Assembly (NCBI RefSeq): GCF_027587205.1 | Contig: NZ_JAPDOD010000001.1 | Span: 1-64,000, forward strand | Source of the DNA: Solirubrobacter ginsenosidimutans | GTDB taxonomy: Bacteria > Actinomycetota > Thermoleophilia > Solirubrobacterales > Solirubrobacteraceae | Direction: 5' to 3' | DNA: 64,000 nucleotides | Shown: positions 52,158 through 61,369 of the stretch, one piece after another | Layout: every line of letters begins with the position of its first letter | How positions within the stretch are numbered: position 1 is the first letter of the stretch | Notes under the pieces: generated by a model | Databases searched by the model: none | The model's input: only the letters and a program-made list of their open reading frames with translations | What the model was told of the DNA's origin: nothing | Position numbers and translations under genes: made by a program

Positions 52158-53560
52158 CGACCGAGCACTGAAGCCAGAGTCTCCACGGCGCGGTCGAACG
52201 CGTGTCGCGGCGCCGCGGCGTAGCCGACGATCACGCCTGCGCTGTCGGGAGGCTCGCAGAACCCATCCGCGATCAGCCCGCCGAGCCCGAGCCCCTCGAG
52301 GCGCGCGGCACTGAGGATCGCGGCTTCCTGCAGCGGGTCTTCGAGCGGGATCAGCAAGTTGAGCCCGGCCGCGCCGCCGAGCACGCGGAGGCCCGGATGC
52401 ACGGCGGCCAACACGGCGTCGCGTCGGCGCTGATAGTGCAGTCGCATCCGGCGGACATGGCCGTCGTACTTGTTCGTGCGAAGCAGCTCGGCGAAGGCGA
52501 GCTGATCGAGTGCCCCGGCGTGCCAGTCGGCACGTCGCTTCTCGGCCATCACCGCCTCGCGCAGGTCGCCCGGGACCGCGAGCCATCCGAGCCGCACGCC
52601 AGGTGCGAGGGTCTTGGAGGTCGTCCCGCCGTAGGCGACGACGCCGGGATCGAGGCCCTGCAGCGGGCCGATGGGACGCCCGTCGTAGCGAAATTCCCCG
52701 TCGTAGTCGTCCTCGATGACGATCGCGCCCCGGCTGCGGGCCCAGCGAAGCAGCTGGAGCCGCCGGGCCGCGCTCAACGTCGCGCCGGTCGGGTGCTGTC
52801 GATTCGGGGTCAGCAGGACCGCACCCGCGTCGATCGACTCGAGCTCGTGGGTACGCGCGCCATCGGCGTCCACGCCGATCGCGACGAGCTCGTGCCCGGC
52901 GGCCCGCAGGATCTCGCGGTGCAGCGCCATGCTTTGGGCCTCCACCGCGACTCGCCGAACCCCGGTCGCGGCCAGGGTCCTGGCCATCAGAACCAGGCTC
53001 TGCGTGAAGCCCGTCGTCACCAGCAGGTCGCCGGCGGTCACGCGCAGCCCGCGGGCACGCGCGAGGTAACTCGCGAGCTCCGTACGCAGCTCGAGCCGGC
53101 CCTGCGGAGATCCATAGCCGAAGGCGTCGTCCGGCGCGATCGCGAACGCTTGCTTGAGCGCTCGCAGCCACTCGCCGCGCGGGAACGAGCTCGGGTCCGG
53201 TCTGCCCGGGCGCATGTCGAATCGCCACCGCGTCGGCATCGCTTCGCGCCGCTCCCCGCCGCTGGACCCTGGCGCAGCGGTGCGCGCGACCACGGTGCCT
53301 GAGCCGCGCTGACCGGAAAGCCACCCTTCAGCCACGAGTTGCCCGTACGCCTGTACGACCGTTCCGCGCGAGATCCCGAGGTCGCGCGCGAGCGCACGGC
53401 TGGGCGGCAGCCGCGTCCCGGCTACGAGCCGCCCGCTGCGGATCGCTTCGCGCAAGGTCTCTTCGAGACCCGCGCGGAGCCCGCGGCCACCGCCGCGATC
53501 GATGTCCACCAGCAGATCAAGGCCCGAATTGGCCCACGATTGCGGCGTAGGATTGGACAT
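52151..53560 (-). CDS. MocR/PdxR-type GntR regulator with aminotransferase domain
   Basis: A 469-residue regulator. The N-terminal GntR winged helix has [20 protein letters not shown] and [19 protein letters not shown]. The rest is a class I aminotransferase-like domain with the pyridoxal-phosphate Lys in [20 protein letters not shown] and the Asp/Tyr region [18 protein letters not shown]. Such proteins sense PLP or amines. It is divergent from, and 35 bp away from, the AhpD-like gene, so that gene is its likely target. It shows no link to the catabolic island. Confidence 0.93.
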   Translation of the reverse strand: MSNPTPQSWANSGLDLLVDIDRGGGRGLRAGLEETLREAIRSGRLVAGTRLPPSRALARDLGISRGTVVQAYGQLVAEGWLSGQRGSGTVVARTAAPGSSGGERREAMPTRWRFDMRPGRPDPSSFPRGEWLRALKQAFAIAPDDAFGYGSPQGRLELRTELASYLARARGLRVTAGDLLVTTGFTQSLVLMARTLAATGVRRVAVEAQSMALHREILRAAGHELVAIGVDADGARTHELESIDAGAVLLTPNRQHPTGATLSAARRLQLLRWARSRGAIVIEDDYDGEFRYDGRPIGPLQGLDPGVVAYGGTTSKTLAPGVRLGWLAVPGDLREAVMAEKRRADWHAGALDQLAFAELLRTNKYDGHVRRMRLHYQRRRDAVLAAVHPGLRVLGGAAGLNLLIPLEDPLQEAAILSAARLEGLGLGGLIADGFCEPPDSAGVIVGYAAAPRHAFDRAVETLASVLGRQ

Positions 53561-53595
53561 CGAAGCTGCGCCATTGTCCTCCTAGGGTGAAGGCC

Positions 53596-54066
53596 ATGTC
53601 AACTCTCTCGCCAACGACGTTCGAGGAGCCCCGGCTCGACGTCACCCGACTCGCCCGCCCCGCCTATCGCGCGATGGCCGCGCTTTCCGGCGCGGTCGAA
53701 CTCGACTCCGGACTCCGTGACCTCGTCTCCCTGCGCGCCTCGATCATCAACGGCTGCGCGTACTGCGTCGACATGCACACGCTCGACGCGCGCGCCCGCG
53801 GCGAGAGCGAGCAGCGACTTCACGCGATCGCGACGTGGCACGAGGCGCCGTTCTTCAGCGAGCGCGAGCGAGCGGCACTCCGCCTGACCGATGAGATCAC
53901 GCTGATCGCCGGCACGCACGTCACGCGAGAGGCGTTCGAGGCCGCGCGCGGGCACTTCCCCGACGAAGAGCTCACCCAGTTGATCTGGGCGATCATCGCG
54001 ATCAACGCCTGGAACCGCCTGGCGGTCGCCACGCGCATGCGGCCAGGCGAATACACCCCGAGTTGA
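53596..54066 (+). CDS. carboxymuconolactone decarboxylase/AhpD-like protein
   Basis: A 156-residue AhpD-fold protein with the redox motif NGCAYCVDMHTLDARARGE (CxxCxxxH). The remainder follows the usual helices (ERAALRLTDEITLIAGTHV, EELTQLIWAIIAINAWNRLA). Family members reduce peroxides or disulfides. ATG 53596 is chosen, with GGGTGAAGG before it. The gene is divergent from the MocR regulator across a 35-bp gap, a pairing seen often and suggesting direct control. It ends 3 bp from the convergent 101-residue gene. Confidence 0.9.
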   Translation: MSTLSPTTFEEPRLDVTRLARPAYRAMAALSGAVELDSGLRDLVSLRASIINGCAYCVDMHTLDARARGESEQRLHAIATWHEAPFFSERERAALRLTDEITLIAGTHVTREAFEAARGHFPDEELTQLIWAIIAINAWNRLAVATRMRPGEYTPS

Positions 54067-54069
54067 CGG

Positions 54070-54375
54070 TCACGGGCTGTACGGCGTCTTGGTCACGAGC
54101 GAGAGGACCTCGCGGTCGATGATCTTCGACAGGGCCTCGGCCGCCTGCACGAAGTCGGGGTCCTGATAGGCCGCGGCGAAGGCCGTCGGCACGGCGTTGG
54201 CGTCCTCGACCTCCCAGACGTCGTGGACCTCGTGGAGGTCGCCGACGAGCGTCATCCACCCGCCGACGAGCCTCCAGCCGTTCGCCTCCATCACCCGCTT
54301 GACCGTGACCATCGCCTCGTTGAACGCGGGGAGCCGGCCGTACTCGATCTTCACGTTGGCGTAGAGGTAGAGCAT
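54070..54375 (-). CDS. NIPSNAP/dimeric alpha-beta-barrel protein, 101 aa
   Basis: Starts MLYLYANVKIEYGRLPAFNE and continues VKRVMEANGWRLVGGWMTLV, VHDVWEVEDANAVPTAFAAA, YQDPDFVQAAEALSKIIDRE, matching the NIPSNAP-type ferredoxin-like fold. It follows the ferredoxin gene by 5 bp and is last in the flavoprotein-P450-ferredoxin operon. The activity is unknown; such proteins may bind hydrophobic ligands or act in ring cleavage. Confidence 0.72.
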   Translation of the reverse strand: MLYLYANVKIEYGRLPAFNEAMVTVKRVMEANGWRLVGGWMTLVGDLHEVHDVWEVEDANAVPTAFAAAYQDPDFVQAAEALSKIIDREVLSLVTKTPYSP

Positions 54376-54380
54376 GGTGT

Positions 54381-54581
54381 CTAGGAGTCGGTCACGACGA
54401 TGGCGCTCTCCGGGCAGGTGCCGGCAAGCTCCACCGCGAGTTCGCGCTGATCGTCCGGGATCTCGATCGGATCGCCGCCCCGGATCGTCACGAACCCCTC
54501 GTCGTCGGACTCGAGGTACTGCGGGGCGAGCGAGTAGCAGCGTCCGTGGCCCTGGCATGCGGTCGTCACCTGCAGCTTCAC
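54381..54581 (-). CDS. 3Fe-4S ferredoxin
   Basis: A 66-residue ferredoxin of the P450-partner type: KLQVTTACQGHGRCYSLAPQ has the CxxHGxC arrangement with His in place of the second Cys, and the last Cys is in GTCPESAIVV. This gives a 3Fe-4S cluster. GTG 54581 overlaps the P450 stop (GTGA), so the two proteins are made together. It would carry electrons from a reductase at 48681 or 49978 to the P450. Confidence 0.93.
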   Translation of the reverse strand: MKLQVTTACQGHGRCYSLAPQYLESDDEGFVTIRGGDPIEIPDDQRELAVELAGTCPESAIVVTDS

Positions 54582-55816
54582 GACCCCACCTCCCAGCGCA
54601 GCGGGAGCGTCTCGAGGGCCATCATCGCGCCGCCGCCGCGCTCCTGCAGCGTGGCGTCGGAGTCCAGCTCGAAGTGCGGGATCACCGACAGCCACTCCTG
54701 AACCGCGATCGCCATCTCGCGCCGCGCGAGATGCATGCCCAGGCAACGGTGCGGGCCGCTCGCGAACCCGAAGTGGTTGTTCTTCTTGCGGTCGATGACG
54801 AACTCGTCGGCGCGCTCCCAGTGGCGCGGGTCGCGGTTGGCGCCGGACACGAGCGCGTAGACCATGTCGCCCTTCTTGAGCTGGACGCCGTGGAACTCGA
54901 TGTCGCGGGTGACCTTGCGCCCGTCGCCGAAGATGATCGTGTAGTAGCGCAGCGTCTCCTCGACCGCGAGCGGCGCGAGCTCGGGGTCGTCGATCAGCTT
55001 CTGGCGATCGGCGGGATTGAGGGCGAGGTGGTGGAACATGTACCCGAGCTCGGCGCGCGTCGTGTCCAGGCCCGCGAGCGTGAGCACCGTGCACATGTCC
55101 AGCAGGACTTCCTCGTCCAGCGGCTCGTCGTCGACGGTCGAGTTGAGCAGGTACGTGAAGAGGTCCCCCTCCGGCTGCGGATTGATCCGCCGGTCGGCGA
55201 GCTGCTCGCTCCAGAAGACGCGCATCTCGCTGAGCGCCTTGCCCATGTTCTCGGCGCCTTCAGGATCGCCGCCGAAGCCGCCGAAGAACATGTCGACCCA
55301 CTCGGCGAACTGCTCGGTGTAGGACACCGGCACGCCGATCACGCTCAGGAACGCCGCGGTGGGGTAGAGCAGCGCGAAATCCTCGATGAAGTCGCCCCGC
55401 CCCTTGGCGACGAGCGGCTCGATGAAGCTCCGGCACAGCTCACGCATCATCGGGGCCGCCGCCTCCATCGCCTTCGGCGAGAACCACGGGTTCAGGATGC
55501 GGCGGTACTTGATGTGATCCGGCGCGTCGACCTGCGTCGGCACGAACCGGTAGATCGGGTTCGGCTCCCACGGGGTGATCGACTCGCTGGAGAAGATCTC
55601 CGGCGTCTTGTAGATGTCCTTGACGGCCTCGTGGCGCGTGAACACCCAGTAGCCGCCACCGGAGTACTTGTTGTAGAAGTGCGGGCAGCTCTCGCGCAGG
55701 TCGTTGGCGAGCGCCCAGTAGTCACCCAGGTCGCGGGTCGTGGAGAAGTCCTGATGCATCACCGGGCAACCGGTGACCTCCTCTCCCTTCACCTGGGAAA
55801 TCGTGCTGGCTTCCAT
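54578..55816 (-). CDS. cytochrome P450
   Basis: A 412-residue bacterial P450. The I-helix oxygen-activation motif is LTLAGLDTTRAELGY, the ExxR is in VEETLRYYT, and the heme loop FASGPHRCLGMHLAR has the ligand Cys at about 358. It hydroxylates a hydrophobic substrate with electrons from the overlapping ferredoxin. The family within P450s cannot be set by eye. It is 37 bp downstream of the flavoprotein dehydrogenase. Together with the ABM and SnoaL genes it suggests oxidation of a cyclic or terpenoid/steroid skeleton. Confidence 0.94.
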   Translation of the reverse strand: MEASTISQVKGEEVTGCPVMHQDFSTTRDLGDYWALANDLRESCPHFYNKYSGGGYWVFTRHEAVKDIYKTPEIFSSESITPWEPNPIYRFVPTQVDAPDHIKYRRILNPWFSPKAMEAAAPMMRELCRSFIEPLVAKGRGDFIEDFALLYPTAAFLSVIGVPVSYTEQFAEWVDMFFGGFGGDPEGAENMGKALSEMRVFWSEQLADRRINPQPEGDLFTYLLNSTVDDEPLDEEVLLDMCTVLTLAGLDTTRAELGYMFHHLALNPADRQKLIDDPELAPLAVEETLRYYTIIFGDGRKVTRDIEFHGVQLKKGDMVYALVSGANRDPRHWERADEFVIDRKKNNHFGFASGPHRCLGMHLARREMAIAVQEWLSVIPHFELDSDATLQERGGGAMMALETLPLRWEVGS

Positions 55817-55853
55817 GGTTTCGGTCTGCCTCTTACGTTCGCTGGACTGGGAT

Positions 55854-57521
55854 TCAGGCGCCGCCGTGCGAGGCGGCGAGCACCGAGGGGATCTCCGCGG
55901 CGACGCGCTGAGCGATGTCGCGGCCGGCGAGATAGCCGAAGACCATCGCGGGGCCGAGCGTTCCGCCCGCGCCGCCGTAGGTCATGCCGAGCGGCGAGGC
56001 CATCGCGTTGCCCGCCGCGTAGAGGCCGGTGATCACGTCGCCGTCCACGTCCAGGACGCGCGCATGCGTGTCGGTCGCCGGTCCGCCCTTGGTCCCGAGT
56101 GCGCCGCTGAACACCTGGATCGCGTAGTAGGGCGCGGTCTCGACCGGCCCGAGCGAGGCCCGCGCGGTGCCGTCGCGCAGCGTCGGGTCGCCCCACCACT
56201 TGTCCTGCGCGCTCCAGCCCCGCTTGAAGTCGGGATCGTGGAGGTCACGCGCGTTGGCGTTGAACCGCTCGATCGTCGCCTCGAGCGCGTCGCCCGGGAT
56301 GCCGAGCTTCTCCGCCAACTCGGTCGGCGTGTTCCCGGAGGTGATCCAGTCGGTGCGAGCCTTCTCGGTTCCGCCCAGGCCGCCGGCGAAGCCGTACTTG
56401 TCGAGCCAGGTCTGGTCGAACACGAGCCAGCACGGCAGGTTGCGGTACACGCCCATCGTCGTGTCCTGCTCGTGGAAGGCGGCGCCGAACGCGTTGTAGT
56501 TGGAGGCCTCGTTGGTGAACCGCTTGCCCTCCCGGTTGACCATGATGGCTCCCGGCAGCGTCCGCTCGTAGGTGAGCAGCTGCTGCCCGGTGGGGACGAT
56601 GTCGGTGGGCAGCTCGATCATCGGCATCCACCACGCTTCGCGCATGTTCCCGAGCATCGCGCCGATGCGCATGGCCATCTTGAGCCCGTCGCCCGTGTTC
56701 GTGTCCACGGCGACCGTATGCGTGCACGGCCCGCGCAGGAACGCCCGCTTGAGCTCGGCGTTGTGCTCGAAGCCACCGGTGGCGATCACCACGTTGGCCG
56801 CGCGCACCTCCTTGCGCCCCTCGGGCGTCTCGAAGACGACGCCGGCGACGTCGCCGTCCTCCATGATCAGTTCGACGGCGCGGTGGCTGGTCTGCGGCTC
56901 GACGCCGCGATCGAGGCACGCCTTCAGCAAGCGGCCGCCGAGTGCGAGGCCCATCCCGCGCTCGTCGTTGGCGGCGCGGCGCTGCATCTCCTCGGCGGTC
57001 AGCTCTTGCGGGACCGCCTGGCCGAGCGTCGTCTCCCCGATCGTGAGGTGGTAGCTCGGGTAGTAGGGCGAGATGTGGACGCGGTCGGCCCACGCGCCGA
57101 GCTCGCCGTAGGGGAACGTCTCGGTCTCGAGCGACCGGCCGCCCTGGGGCATGCCGCCGGGCTGTTCGGGGTGGTAGTCGGGAAAATCCGGGACGGCCCT
57201 GAACTTGACCGGCGTGCGCTCGTCCAGCCAGCGGACCATCTCCGGGCCGACGTCGATGTACGTCTCCGCCATCTCGTCCGAGATGGTGTCGTTGGACAGC
57301 GCGCGGAGGTACTCGAGTGCCTTCTCACGGGAGTCGCCCTTCTCCGGAGGCTCGTGCTGGTTGAGCGGGATCCAGATCATCCCTCCCGAGTAGACCGTGG
57401 TCCCGCCGAGCGTCGCGCCCTTCTCGAACAGGCCGACGTTCGCCCCCAGCTCAGCTGCGGTCACGGCGGCCGTCAGTCCGGCCGCGCCCGTGCCGAGCAC
57501 GATCACATCGTAGTCGCCCAT
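55854..57521 (-). CDS. FAD-dependent ring dehydrogenase (3-ketosteroid dehydrogenase-like)
   Basis: A 555-residue flavoprotein with DVIVLGTGAAGLTAAVTAAE, LFEKGATLGGTTVYSGGMIW, NVVIATGGFEHNAELKRAFL and the C-terminal YGGAGGTLGPAMVFGYLAGR, the arrangement of 3-ketosteroid Delta1-dehydrogenases and related enzymes (KstD, about 510-570). It introduces a double bond next to a ring ketone. GGAGGAG precedes ATG 57521. It heads the operon with P450, ferredoxin and the NIPSNAP-like gene. Another flavoprotein of the same family lies at 38562, so two desaturation steps are likely. Confidence 0.9.
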   Translation of the reverse strand: MGDYDVIVLGTGAAGLTAAVTAAELGANVGLFEKGATLGGTTVYSGGMIWIPLNQHEPPEKGDSREKALEYLRALSNDTISDEMAETYIDVGPEMVRWLDERTPVKFRAVPDFPDYHPEQPGGMPQGGRSLETETFPYGELGAWADRVHISPYYPSYHLTIGETTLGQAVPQELTAEEMQRRAANDERGMGLALGGRLLKACLDRGVEPQTSHRAVELIMEDGDVAGVVFETPEGRKEVRAANVVIATGGFEHNAELKRAFLRGPCTHTVAVDTNTGDGLKMAMRIGAMLGNMREAWWMPMIELPTDIVPTGQQLLTYERTLPGAIMVNREGKRFTNEASNYNAFGAAFHEQDTTMGVYRNLPCWLVFDQTWLDKYGFAGGLGGTEKARTDWITSGNTPTELAEKLGIPGDALEATIERFNANARDLHDPDFKRGWSAQDKWWGDPTLRDGTARASLGPVETAPYYAIQVFSGALGTKGGPATDTHARVLDVDGDVITGLYAAGNAMASPLGMTYGGAGGTLGPAMVFGYLAGRDIAQRVAAEIPSVLAASHGGA

Positions 57522-57546
57522 CCGGTCTCCTCCACATCGCAGAATC

Positions 57547-57560
57547 GAACTTACTTCAGC
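57547..57560. promoter_or_regulatory. operator-like site before the ring-dehydrogenase operon
   Basis: GAACTTACTTCAGC, a GAA-N5-TTC palindrome containing TTACTTCA, 26 bp upstream of the minus-strand start 57521. The same GAACTTACTTC occurs, inverted, at 58478. Confidence 0.45.
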
Positions 57561-57635
57561 TCGACCAAGCTACTCCAGGGTTCGAGATATGTCAACGGTT
57601 GCGGCCATTGCGCGTGCGAGTATGGTGTTCCAATC

Positions 57636-57643
57636 TGAGTTCA
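57636..57643. promoter_or_regulatory. operator-like site before the SDR at 57661
   Basis: TGAGTTCA (complement TGAACTCA), 17 bp upstream of the ATG and next to its ribosome site, in the 139-bp divergent gap. Confidence 0.4.
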
Positions 57644-57660
57644 GGTAGAGGAGAGAGCAG

Positions 57661-58431
57661 ATGGCGACGGGAGTGCTGGACGGCAAGGTGGCGATCGTCA
57701 CGGGGGCGGCGATGGGCATGGGCGAGGCGACCGCTCGCGTGTTCGCCGCGGCCGGAGCCCATGTGCTCGTGAGTGACATCAACGCCGAGCTCGGCGAAGC
57801 GACCGCGGAGCGCATCCGCGAGGCCGGCGGGGACGCGTCGTTTCACCGGACGGACGTCTCGAACGCCGCCGACGCCGCGGCCATGGTCCGCACGGCCGTC
57901 GAGCGCTACGGGCGGCTCGACTGCGCGGTCAACAACGCCGCCGTCACGCCTGACACGCATCCGATCGCCGAGCTCGACGAGCAGGAGTGGGATCGCGTCC
58001 TGGCCGTCGATCTCAAGGGTGTCGCGCTATCGCTCAAGTACGAGCTCACGCAGCTGCTCGCGCAGGGTGACGGCGGCTCGATCGTCAACATCGGCTCGGT
58101 GAGCTCGAGCCGGCCGCAGCCGAACAACGCGGCGTACGTCGCGGCCAAGCACGGCGTGATCGGCCTCACCAAGGTGGCGTCGCTCGAGAACGCCCCGCAC
58201 GGGATTCGCGTCAACACGGTCTGTCCGGGGGCGATCGATACGCCGATGATCCGCGGCGCGCTCGAGACGGCCGGCTTCACCGAAGCGGAGTTCGCTCCCG
58301 TCCTCAGCCTGTTCGGGCGGTTCGGCAAGCCGGAAGAGGTCGCGCAGGCGAGCTTGTGGCTGTGCTCGGGGCAGTCCTCGTACGTGACCGGCGCGGTGCT
58401 CGCCGTCGACGCCGGCTACACCTCCCGCTGA
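57661..58431 (+). CDS. short-chain dehydrogenase/reductase
   Basis: A 256-residue SDR with VAIVTGAAMGMGEATARVFA, VLVSDINAELGEA (NAD-type acidic residue), VNNAAVTPDTH, VNIGSVSSSRP and YVAAKHGVIG, then SYVTGAVLAVDAGYTS. GAGGAGAGAGC precedes the ATG. It is the first plus-strand gene after the divergent promoter shared with the ring-dehydrogenase operon and is likely to oxidise a ring or side-chain hydroxyl. Confidence 0.92.
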   Translation: MATGVLDGKVAIVTGAAMGMGEATARVFAAAGAHVLVSDINAELGEATAERIREAGGDASFHRTDVSNAADAAAMVRTAVERYGRLDCAVNNAAVTPDTHPIAELDEQEWDRVLAVDLKGVALSLKYELTQLLAQGDGGSIVNIGSVSSSRPQPNNAAYVAAKHGVIGLTKVASLENAPHGIRVNTVCPGAIDTPMIRGALETAGFTEAEFAPVLSLFGRFGKPEEVAQASLWLCSGQSSYVTGAVLAVDAGYTSR

Positions 58432-58477
58432 TTCGCGGCTCGCTTGACGAGGCGGCGCGGCGGCCGTAGACTGAATC

Positions 58478-58489
58478 GAAGTAAGTTCA
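58478..58489. promoter_or_regulatory. operator-like site before the SnoaL-ligase operon
   Basis: GAAGTAAGTTCA, complement of the 57547 sequence, 22 bp before ATG 58511. Includes the TAAGTTCA half. It follows the SDR stop at 58431. Confidence 0.45.
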
Positions 58490-58510
58490 AGAACGTGGAG
58501 GAGAGAGCGG

Positions 58511-59008
58511 ATGACCGAGACGACCATCGACTACGACACGATTCGAGCTCTGCAGGACCGAACCGACGTCGAAGAGGTGCTCTACAAGTACTCGTCGGCG
58601 GTCGACTCGTTCGACAGAGACGGAGTCCGCAGCTGCCTCGCGGACGACATCCATGCCCAGTACGGGAACGGCGAGGCCGTCACCGACGGCGACACGCTGG
58701 CCAACTGGATCGCCGACGCGACGGCGACCTGCACCTGGCAGCACCACCTGCTCAACGTCTACCACGTCAAGCTCGACGGCGACCAGGCCAGAACGGTGTC
58801 CTACCTGACGTCCTATCAGGTCTTCGAGGAGGACCCGAAGGCCGCGATCATCCTCGTCGCGCGCTATCACGACGTGCTGCGGCGCACCGCCGACGGCTGG
58901 AAGATCTCCGAGCGCGTGATGGAGCTGCTGTGGGGCGAGACCAAGCCTGACACGGGCTTCCTCGACGGCCTCGGCGGCCGCGGTCCCAAGGTCTGGGCGC
59001 GCAGCTGA
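58511..59008 (+). CDS. SnoaL-like (NTF2-fold) protein
   Basis: A 165-residue NTF2-fold protein: IRALQDRTDVEEVLYKYSSA plus VDSFDRDGVRSCLADD, TCTWQHHLLNVYHVKLDGDQ, ILVARYHDVLRRTADGWKIS. The family includes SnoaL cyclases, dehydratases and ketosteroid isomerase-like enzymes; the catalytic residues cannot be assigned. GGAGGAGAGAG precedes the ATG. Its stop overlaps the next start (TGATG), so it is co-translated with the ABM-like gene and acyl-CoA ligase. Confidence 0.85.
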   Translation: MTETTIDYDTIRALQDRTDVEEVLYKYSSAVDSFDRDGVRSCLADDIHAQYGNGEAVTDGDTLANWIADATATCTWQHHLLNVYHVKLDGDQARTVSYLTSYQVFEEDPKAAIILVARYHDVLRRTADGWKISERVMELLWGETKPDTGFLDGLGGRGPKVWARS

Positions 59009-59379
59009 TGTCCGTGCGCACCGCGGTGACCATGACGCTGGACAAGGACGACCTCGACGAGGTCGTGGGGATCTTCACGACGTTCATCAAGGACGTCCAG
59101 GAGAAGGACTACGGCGTCCTGACCTACCACTACTTCGTCGACGACGGCGATCGCCCGGTGATCCACGTCTTCGAGGAGTACGAGAGCTCGAAGGCCCACC
59201 TGGATCACTTCGCCAACATCGACATGCAGGCCGTCGCGCGCCTGATGGAGCTCGTCACGCTCTCGGAGCCGCATTACTACGGCGAGCCGAGCGTAGACGA
59301 GCAGGAGCTGCTCAAGGGGTTCGGCAACGTCCACTATCACCGACCGCTGATCAGCATCGAGGAACCGGCGACGCGATGA
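59008..59379 (+). CDS. ABM-type dimeric alpha/beta-barrel protein
   Basis: A 123-residue protein beginning SVRTAVTMTLDKDDLDEVVG and continuing VLTYHYFVDDGDRPVIHVFE and EYESSKAHLDHFANIDMQAV, the antibiotic-biosynthesis-monooxygenase fold. Such small proteins oxidise without a cofactor or serve as accessory units. It overlaps its neighbours by TGATG upstream and ATGA downstream. The His-rich segment VHYHRPLIS is notable. Reaction unknown. Confidence 0.8.
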   Translation: MSVRTAVTMTLDKDDLDEVVGIFTTFIKDVQEKDYGVLTYHYFVDDGDRPVIHVFEEYESSKAHLDHFANIDMQAVARLMELVTLSEPHYYGEPSVDEQELLKGFGNVHYHRPLISIEEPATR

Positions 59380-60947
59380 CTGTCTCGACACTCGAGTTCC
59401 AGCCGGAGGCCGAGCGCTACTACGCGGAGGGCTACTGGCAGGACGGTGATCTGTGGAGCGACTTCGATGCGCGTGCGCGCGAGCACGCCTCTCGCGTCGC
59501 TTTGGTCCTCGAGGACCGCGCGGTGACGTATGCGGAGCTGCGCCGAGCGGCGATCGCCCTCTCGCACCGGCTGGCCGACGCGGACGTCGGGGCGGGGGAG
59601 GTCGTGATCCTGCTCGGCCGCCACTCGATCGAGGCCGCGGTGGCGATGCTCGGGTGCCTGCACCGCGGCGTCGTGCTCGCTCCACTGCCGCCGATGTTCA
59701 ACCAGACGCAGATGGCGGCGCTGGCCGAGCAGACGAGCGCGCGGGCGATCGTGACCTTCGGCGGCGACAAGGAGGTCGCCAAGTGCCGTGAGGTGGCGGG
59801 CGACCGCCTGCCGCTGCTGACCGTCGTGCCCGCGGACGTCGACAAGGCGCGCGCGCTCGATGACGCGCGCATGCCGCGCCACGCGGACGAGGTCGCGCTG
59901 GTCTTGCACTCCTCCGGCACGACGTCGGCGCCCAAGGGCATCGCGCACTCCTCGAACACGCTGCGCTATGCGACCCGAGGGGTGTGCTCGCGCTGGGGCC
60001 TGACGGGCGACGACATCTACCTGACCGTGGTCGAGTTCGGCTTCGTCGGCGGGCTCGTGTTCGGGTACCTGCCGGTGCTGCTGCAGGGCGCGACCGGCGT
60101 GCTGCTGAGCCGCTGGGACCCTGAGGAGGCGCTGCGGCTGATCGAGGCGCACCGCTGCACGTACGTGCTCGCGATGCCGACGCATGCGACCGACATGATC
60201 CTTGCCGCCGAGCAGACCGACCGCGACCTCTCGTCCATGCGGGTCCTCGCCGGCCCGGGCCTGACGCCGGAGCGGCGGATGGCCATGCACCAGGCGTTCG
60301 GAACCCCGCCGTTGGGCGACTACGGGCTCTCGGAGGTCCCCGGCCATGCCGCGCACGCCCCCGACGATCCGCCCGCGAAGATCATGCGCACCGAGGGCCG
60401 CCCGTACGACGGCACGGAGATCCGGATCCTCGGCGACGACGGTGAGCCCGTGCCCGCGGGGAACGTCGGCGCGGTCGTGGTCAACGGCCCGAGCCGGTTC
60501 CTCGGCTTCCTCAACAACGACGACCTCACGCGGACGTCGCTGACATCGTGGGGCGGCTACGAGACCGGCGACCTCGGGCTGCTCGACGAGGACGGCCACT
60601 TCGTCTACGTCGGGCGCTCCAAGGACATCATCCGCCGCGGTGGCGTGACCATCGTGCCGGCCGAGGTCGAGCCCGTGATCCTCCGCCATCCCGCCGTCCG
60701 CGAGGTCGCGATCGTGCCGCTGCCGGACGAGCGCCTGGGCGAGCGCGCGTGCGCGGCGATCATCGCCCGCGAGGGCTTCGCGGCGCCGACCCTGGCCGAG
60801 CTGCAGGAGTTCCTCGACGCCGAGGGCGTCGCCAAGTACACCTGGCCCGAGTCCGTCGAGGTCTTCGAGCAGTTCCCGCGCACGCCTTCGCTGAAGGTCG
60901 TCAAGCGCGAGGTCGTCGAGCTCGTACTGGCGCGCGTCACGGCATGA
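59376..60947 (+). CDS. acyl-CoA/carboxylate CoA ligase (AMP-binding)
   Basis: A 523-residue adenylate-forming ligase. It has LVLHSSGTTSAPKGIAHSSN, GDYGLSEVPGHAAHAP, YETGDLGLLDEDGHFVYVGR plus SKDIIRRGGVTIVP, and PSLKVVKREVVELVL with the catalytic Lys. It would activate the acid formed by this pathway, a different substrate from the ligase at 28884. It overlaps both neighbours by ATGA. Confidence 0.93.
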   Translation: MTVSTLEFQPEAERYYAEGYWQDGDLWSDFDARAREHASRVALVLEDRAVTYAELRRAAIALSHRLADADVGAGEVVILLGRHSIEAAVAMLGCLHRGVVLAPLPPMFNQTQMAALAEQTSARAIVTFGGDKEVAKCREVAGDRLPLLTVVPADVDKARALDDARMPRHADEVALVLHSSGTTSAPKGIAHSSNTLRYATRGVCSRWGLTGDDIYLTVVEFGFVGGLVFGYLPVLLQGATGVLLSRWDPEEALRLIEAHRCTYVLAMPTHATDMILAAEQTDRDLSSMRVLAGPGLTPERRMAMHQAFGTPPLGDYGLSEVPGHAAHAPDDPPAKIMRTEGRPYDGTEIRILGDDGEPVPAGNVGAVVVNGPSRFLGFLNNDDLTRTSLTSWGGYETGDLGLLDEDGHFVYVGRSKDIIRRGGVTIVPAEVEPVILRHPAVREVAIVPLPDERLGERACAAIIAREGFAAPTLAELQEFLDAEGVAKYTWPESVEVFEQFPRTPSLKVVKREVVELVLARVTA

Positions 60948-61303
60948 GCACCGCGTTGCGGCGCATGTACGAGGTCATCGACGGCCCCGAGCCCGAGCGC
61001 TGTCGGGAGCTGCTCGCCGACGACCTGCGGTTCTCGATCGTGTTCTCCACCGGCGCGGTCGCCGAGGACTTCGCCGGCGGGCGCGAGGCGTTCGACGCCT
61101 ACCTCGCGCAGCGCGACGCACCCGCGTGGACCCACCACGTATTGAGCGAGTCCTCACACGGCGCCGTCGAGCTCGTGCTCGGCGAGACCCGGGTGGACGG
61201 CTGGCCGCTGGCGACGTTCGTCGCCGCGGCGCGCGTGGACGGCAGCGGCCTGATCGACCGCTACGTGGTCGGACGCTCGACCGCGGTGCTCTTCGACCTC
61301 TAA
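60944..61303 (+). CDS. SnoaL-like (NTF2-fold) protein, short
   Basis: A 119-residue NTF2-fold protein: LRRMYEVIDGPEPERCRELL, DDLRFSIVFSTGAVAEDFAG, HHVLSESSHGAVELVLGETR, LIDRYVVGRSTAVLF. It may be a dehydratase, isomerase or hydratase accessory. Start ATG 60944 overlaps the ligase stop. It is the last gene of the plus-strand operon. Confidence 0.8.
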   Translation: MSTALRRMYEVIDGPEPERCRELLADDLRFSIVFSTGAVAEDFAGGREAFDAYLAQRDAPAWTHHVLSESSHGAVELVLGETRVDGWPLATFVAAARVDGSGLIDRYVVGRSTAVLFDL

Positions 61304-61310
61304 GGAGTCT

Positions 61311-61363
61311 GTTGAAGAATGGTCGGTGCGCCTGCCGCGGGAGGCGTATCGGAATTCTTCAAC
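61311..61363. terminator. inverted repeat between convergent genes
   Basis: GTTGAAGAAT (61311-61320) and ATTCTTCAAC (61354-61363) are perfect 10-base arms. Inside lies a second stem, CGCCT with AGGCG. It sits between the SnoaL gene and the TetR gene, tail to tail, and probably serves as a terminator for both. No long T run. Confidence 0.55.
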
Positions 61364-61369
61364 CGGCTC

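Noticed and set aside
51351..53324. 657-codon minus-strand frame opposite an SDR and within the MocR region
   Set aside because: Composition typical of a shadow; crosses a convergent gene boundary.
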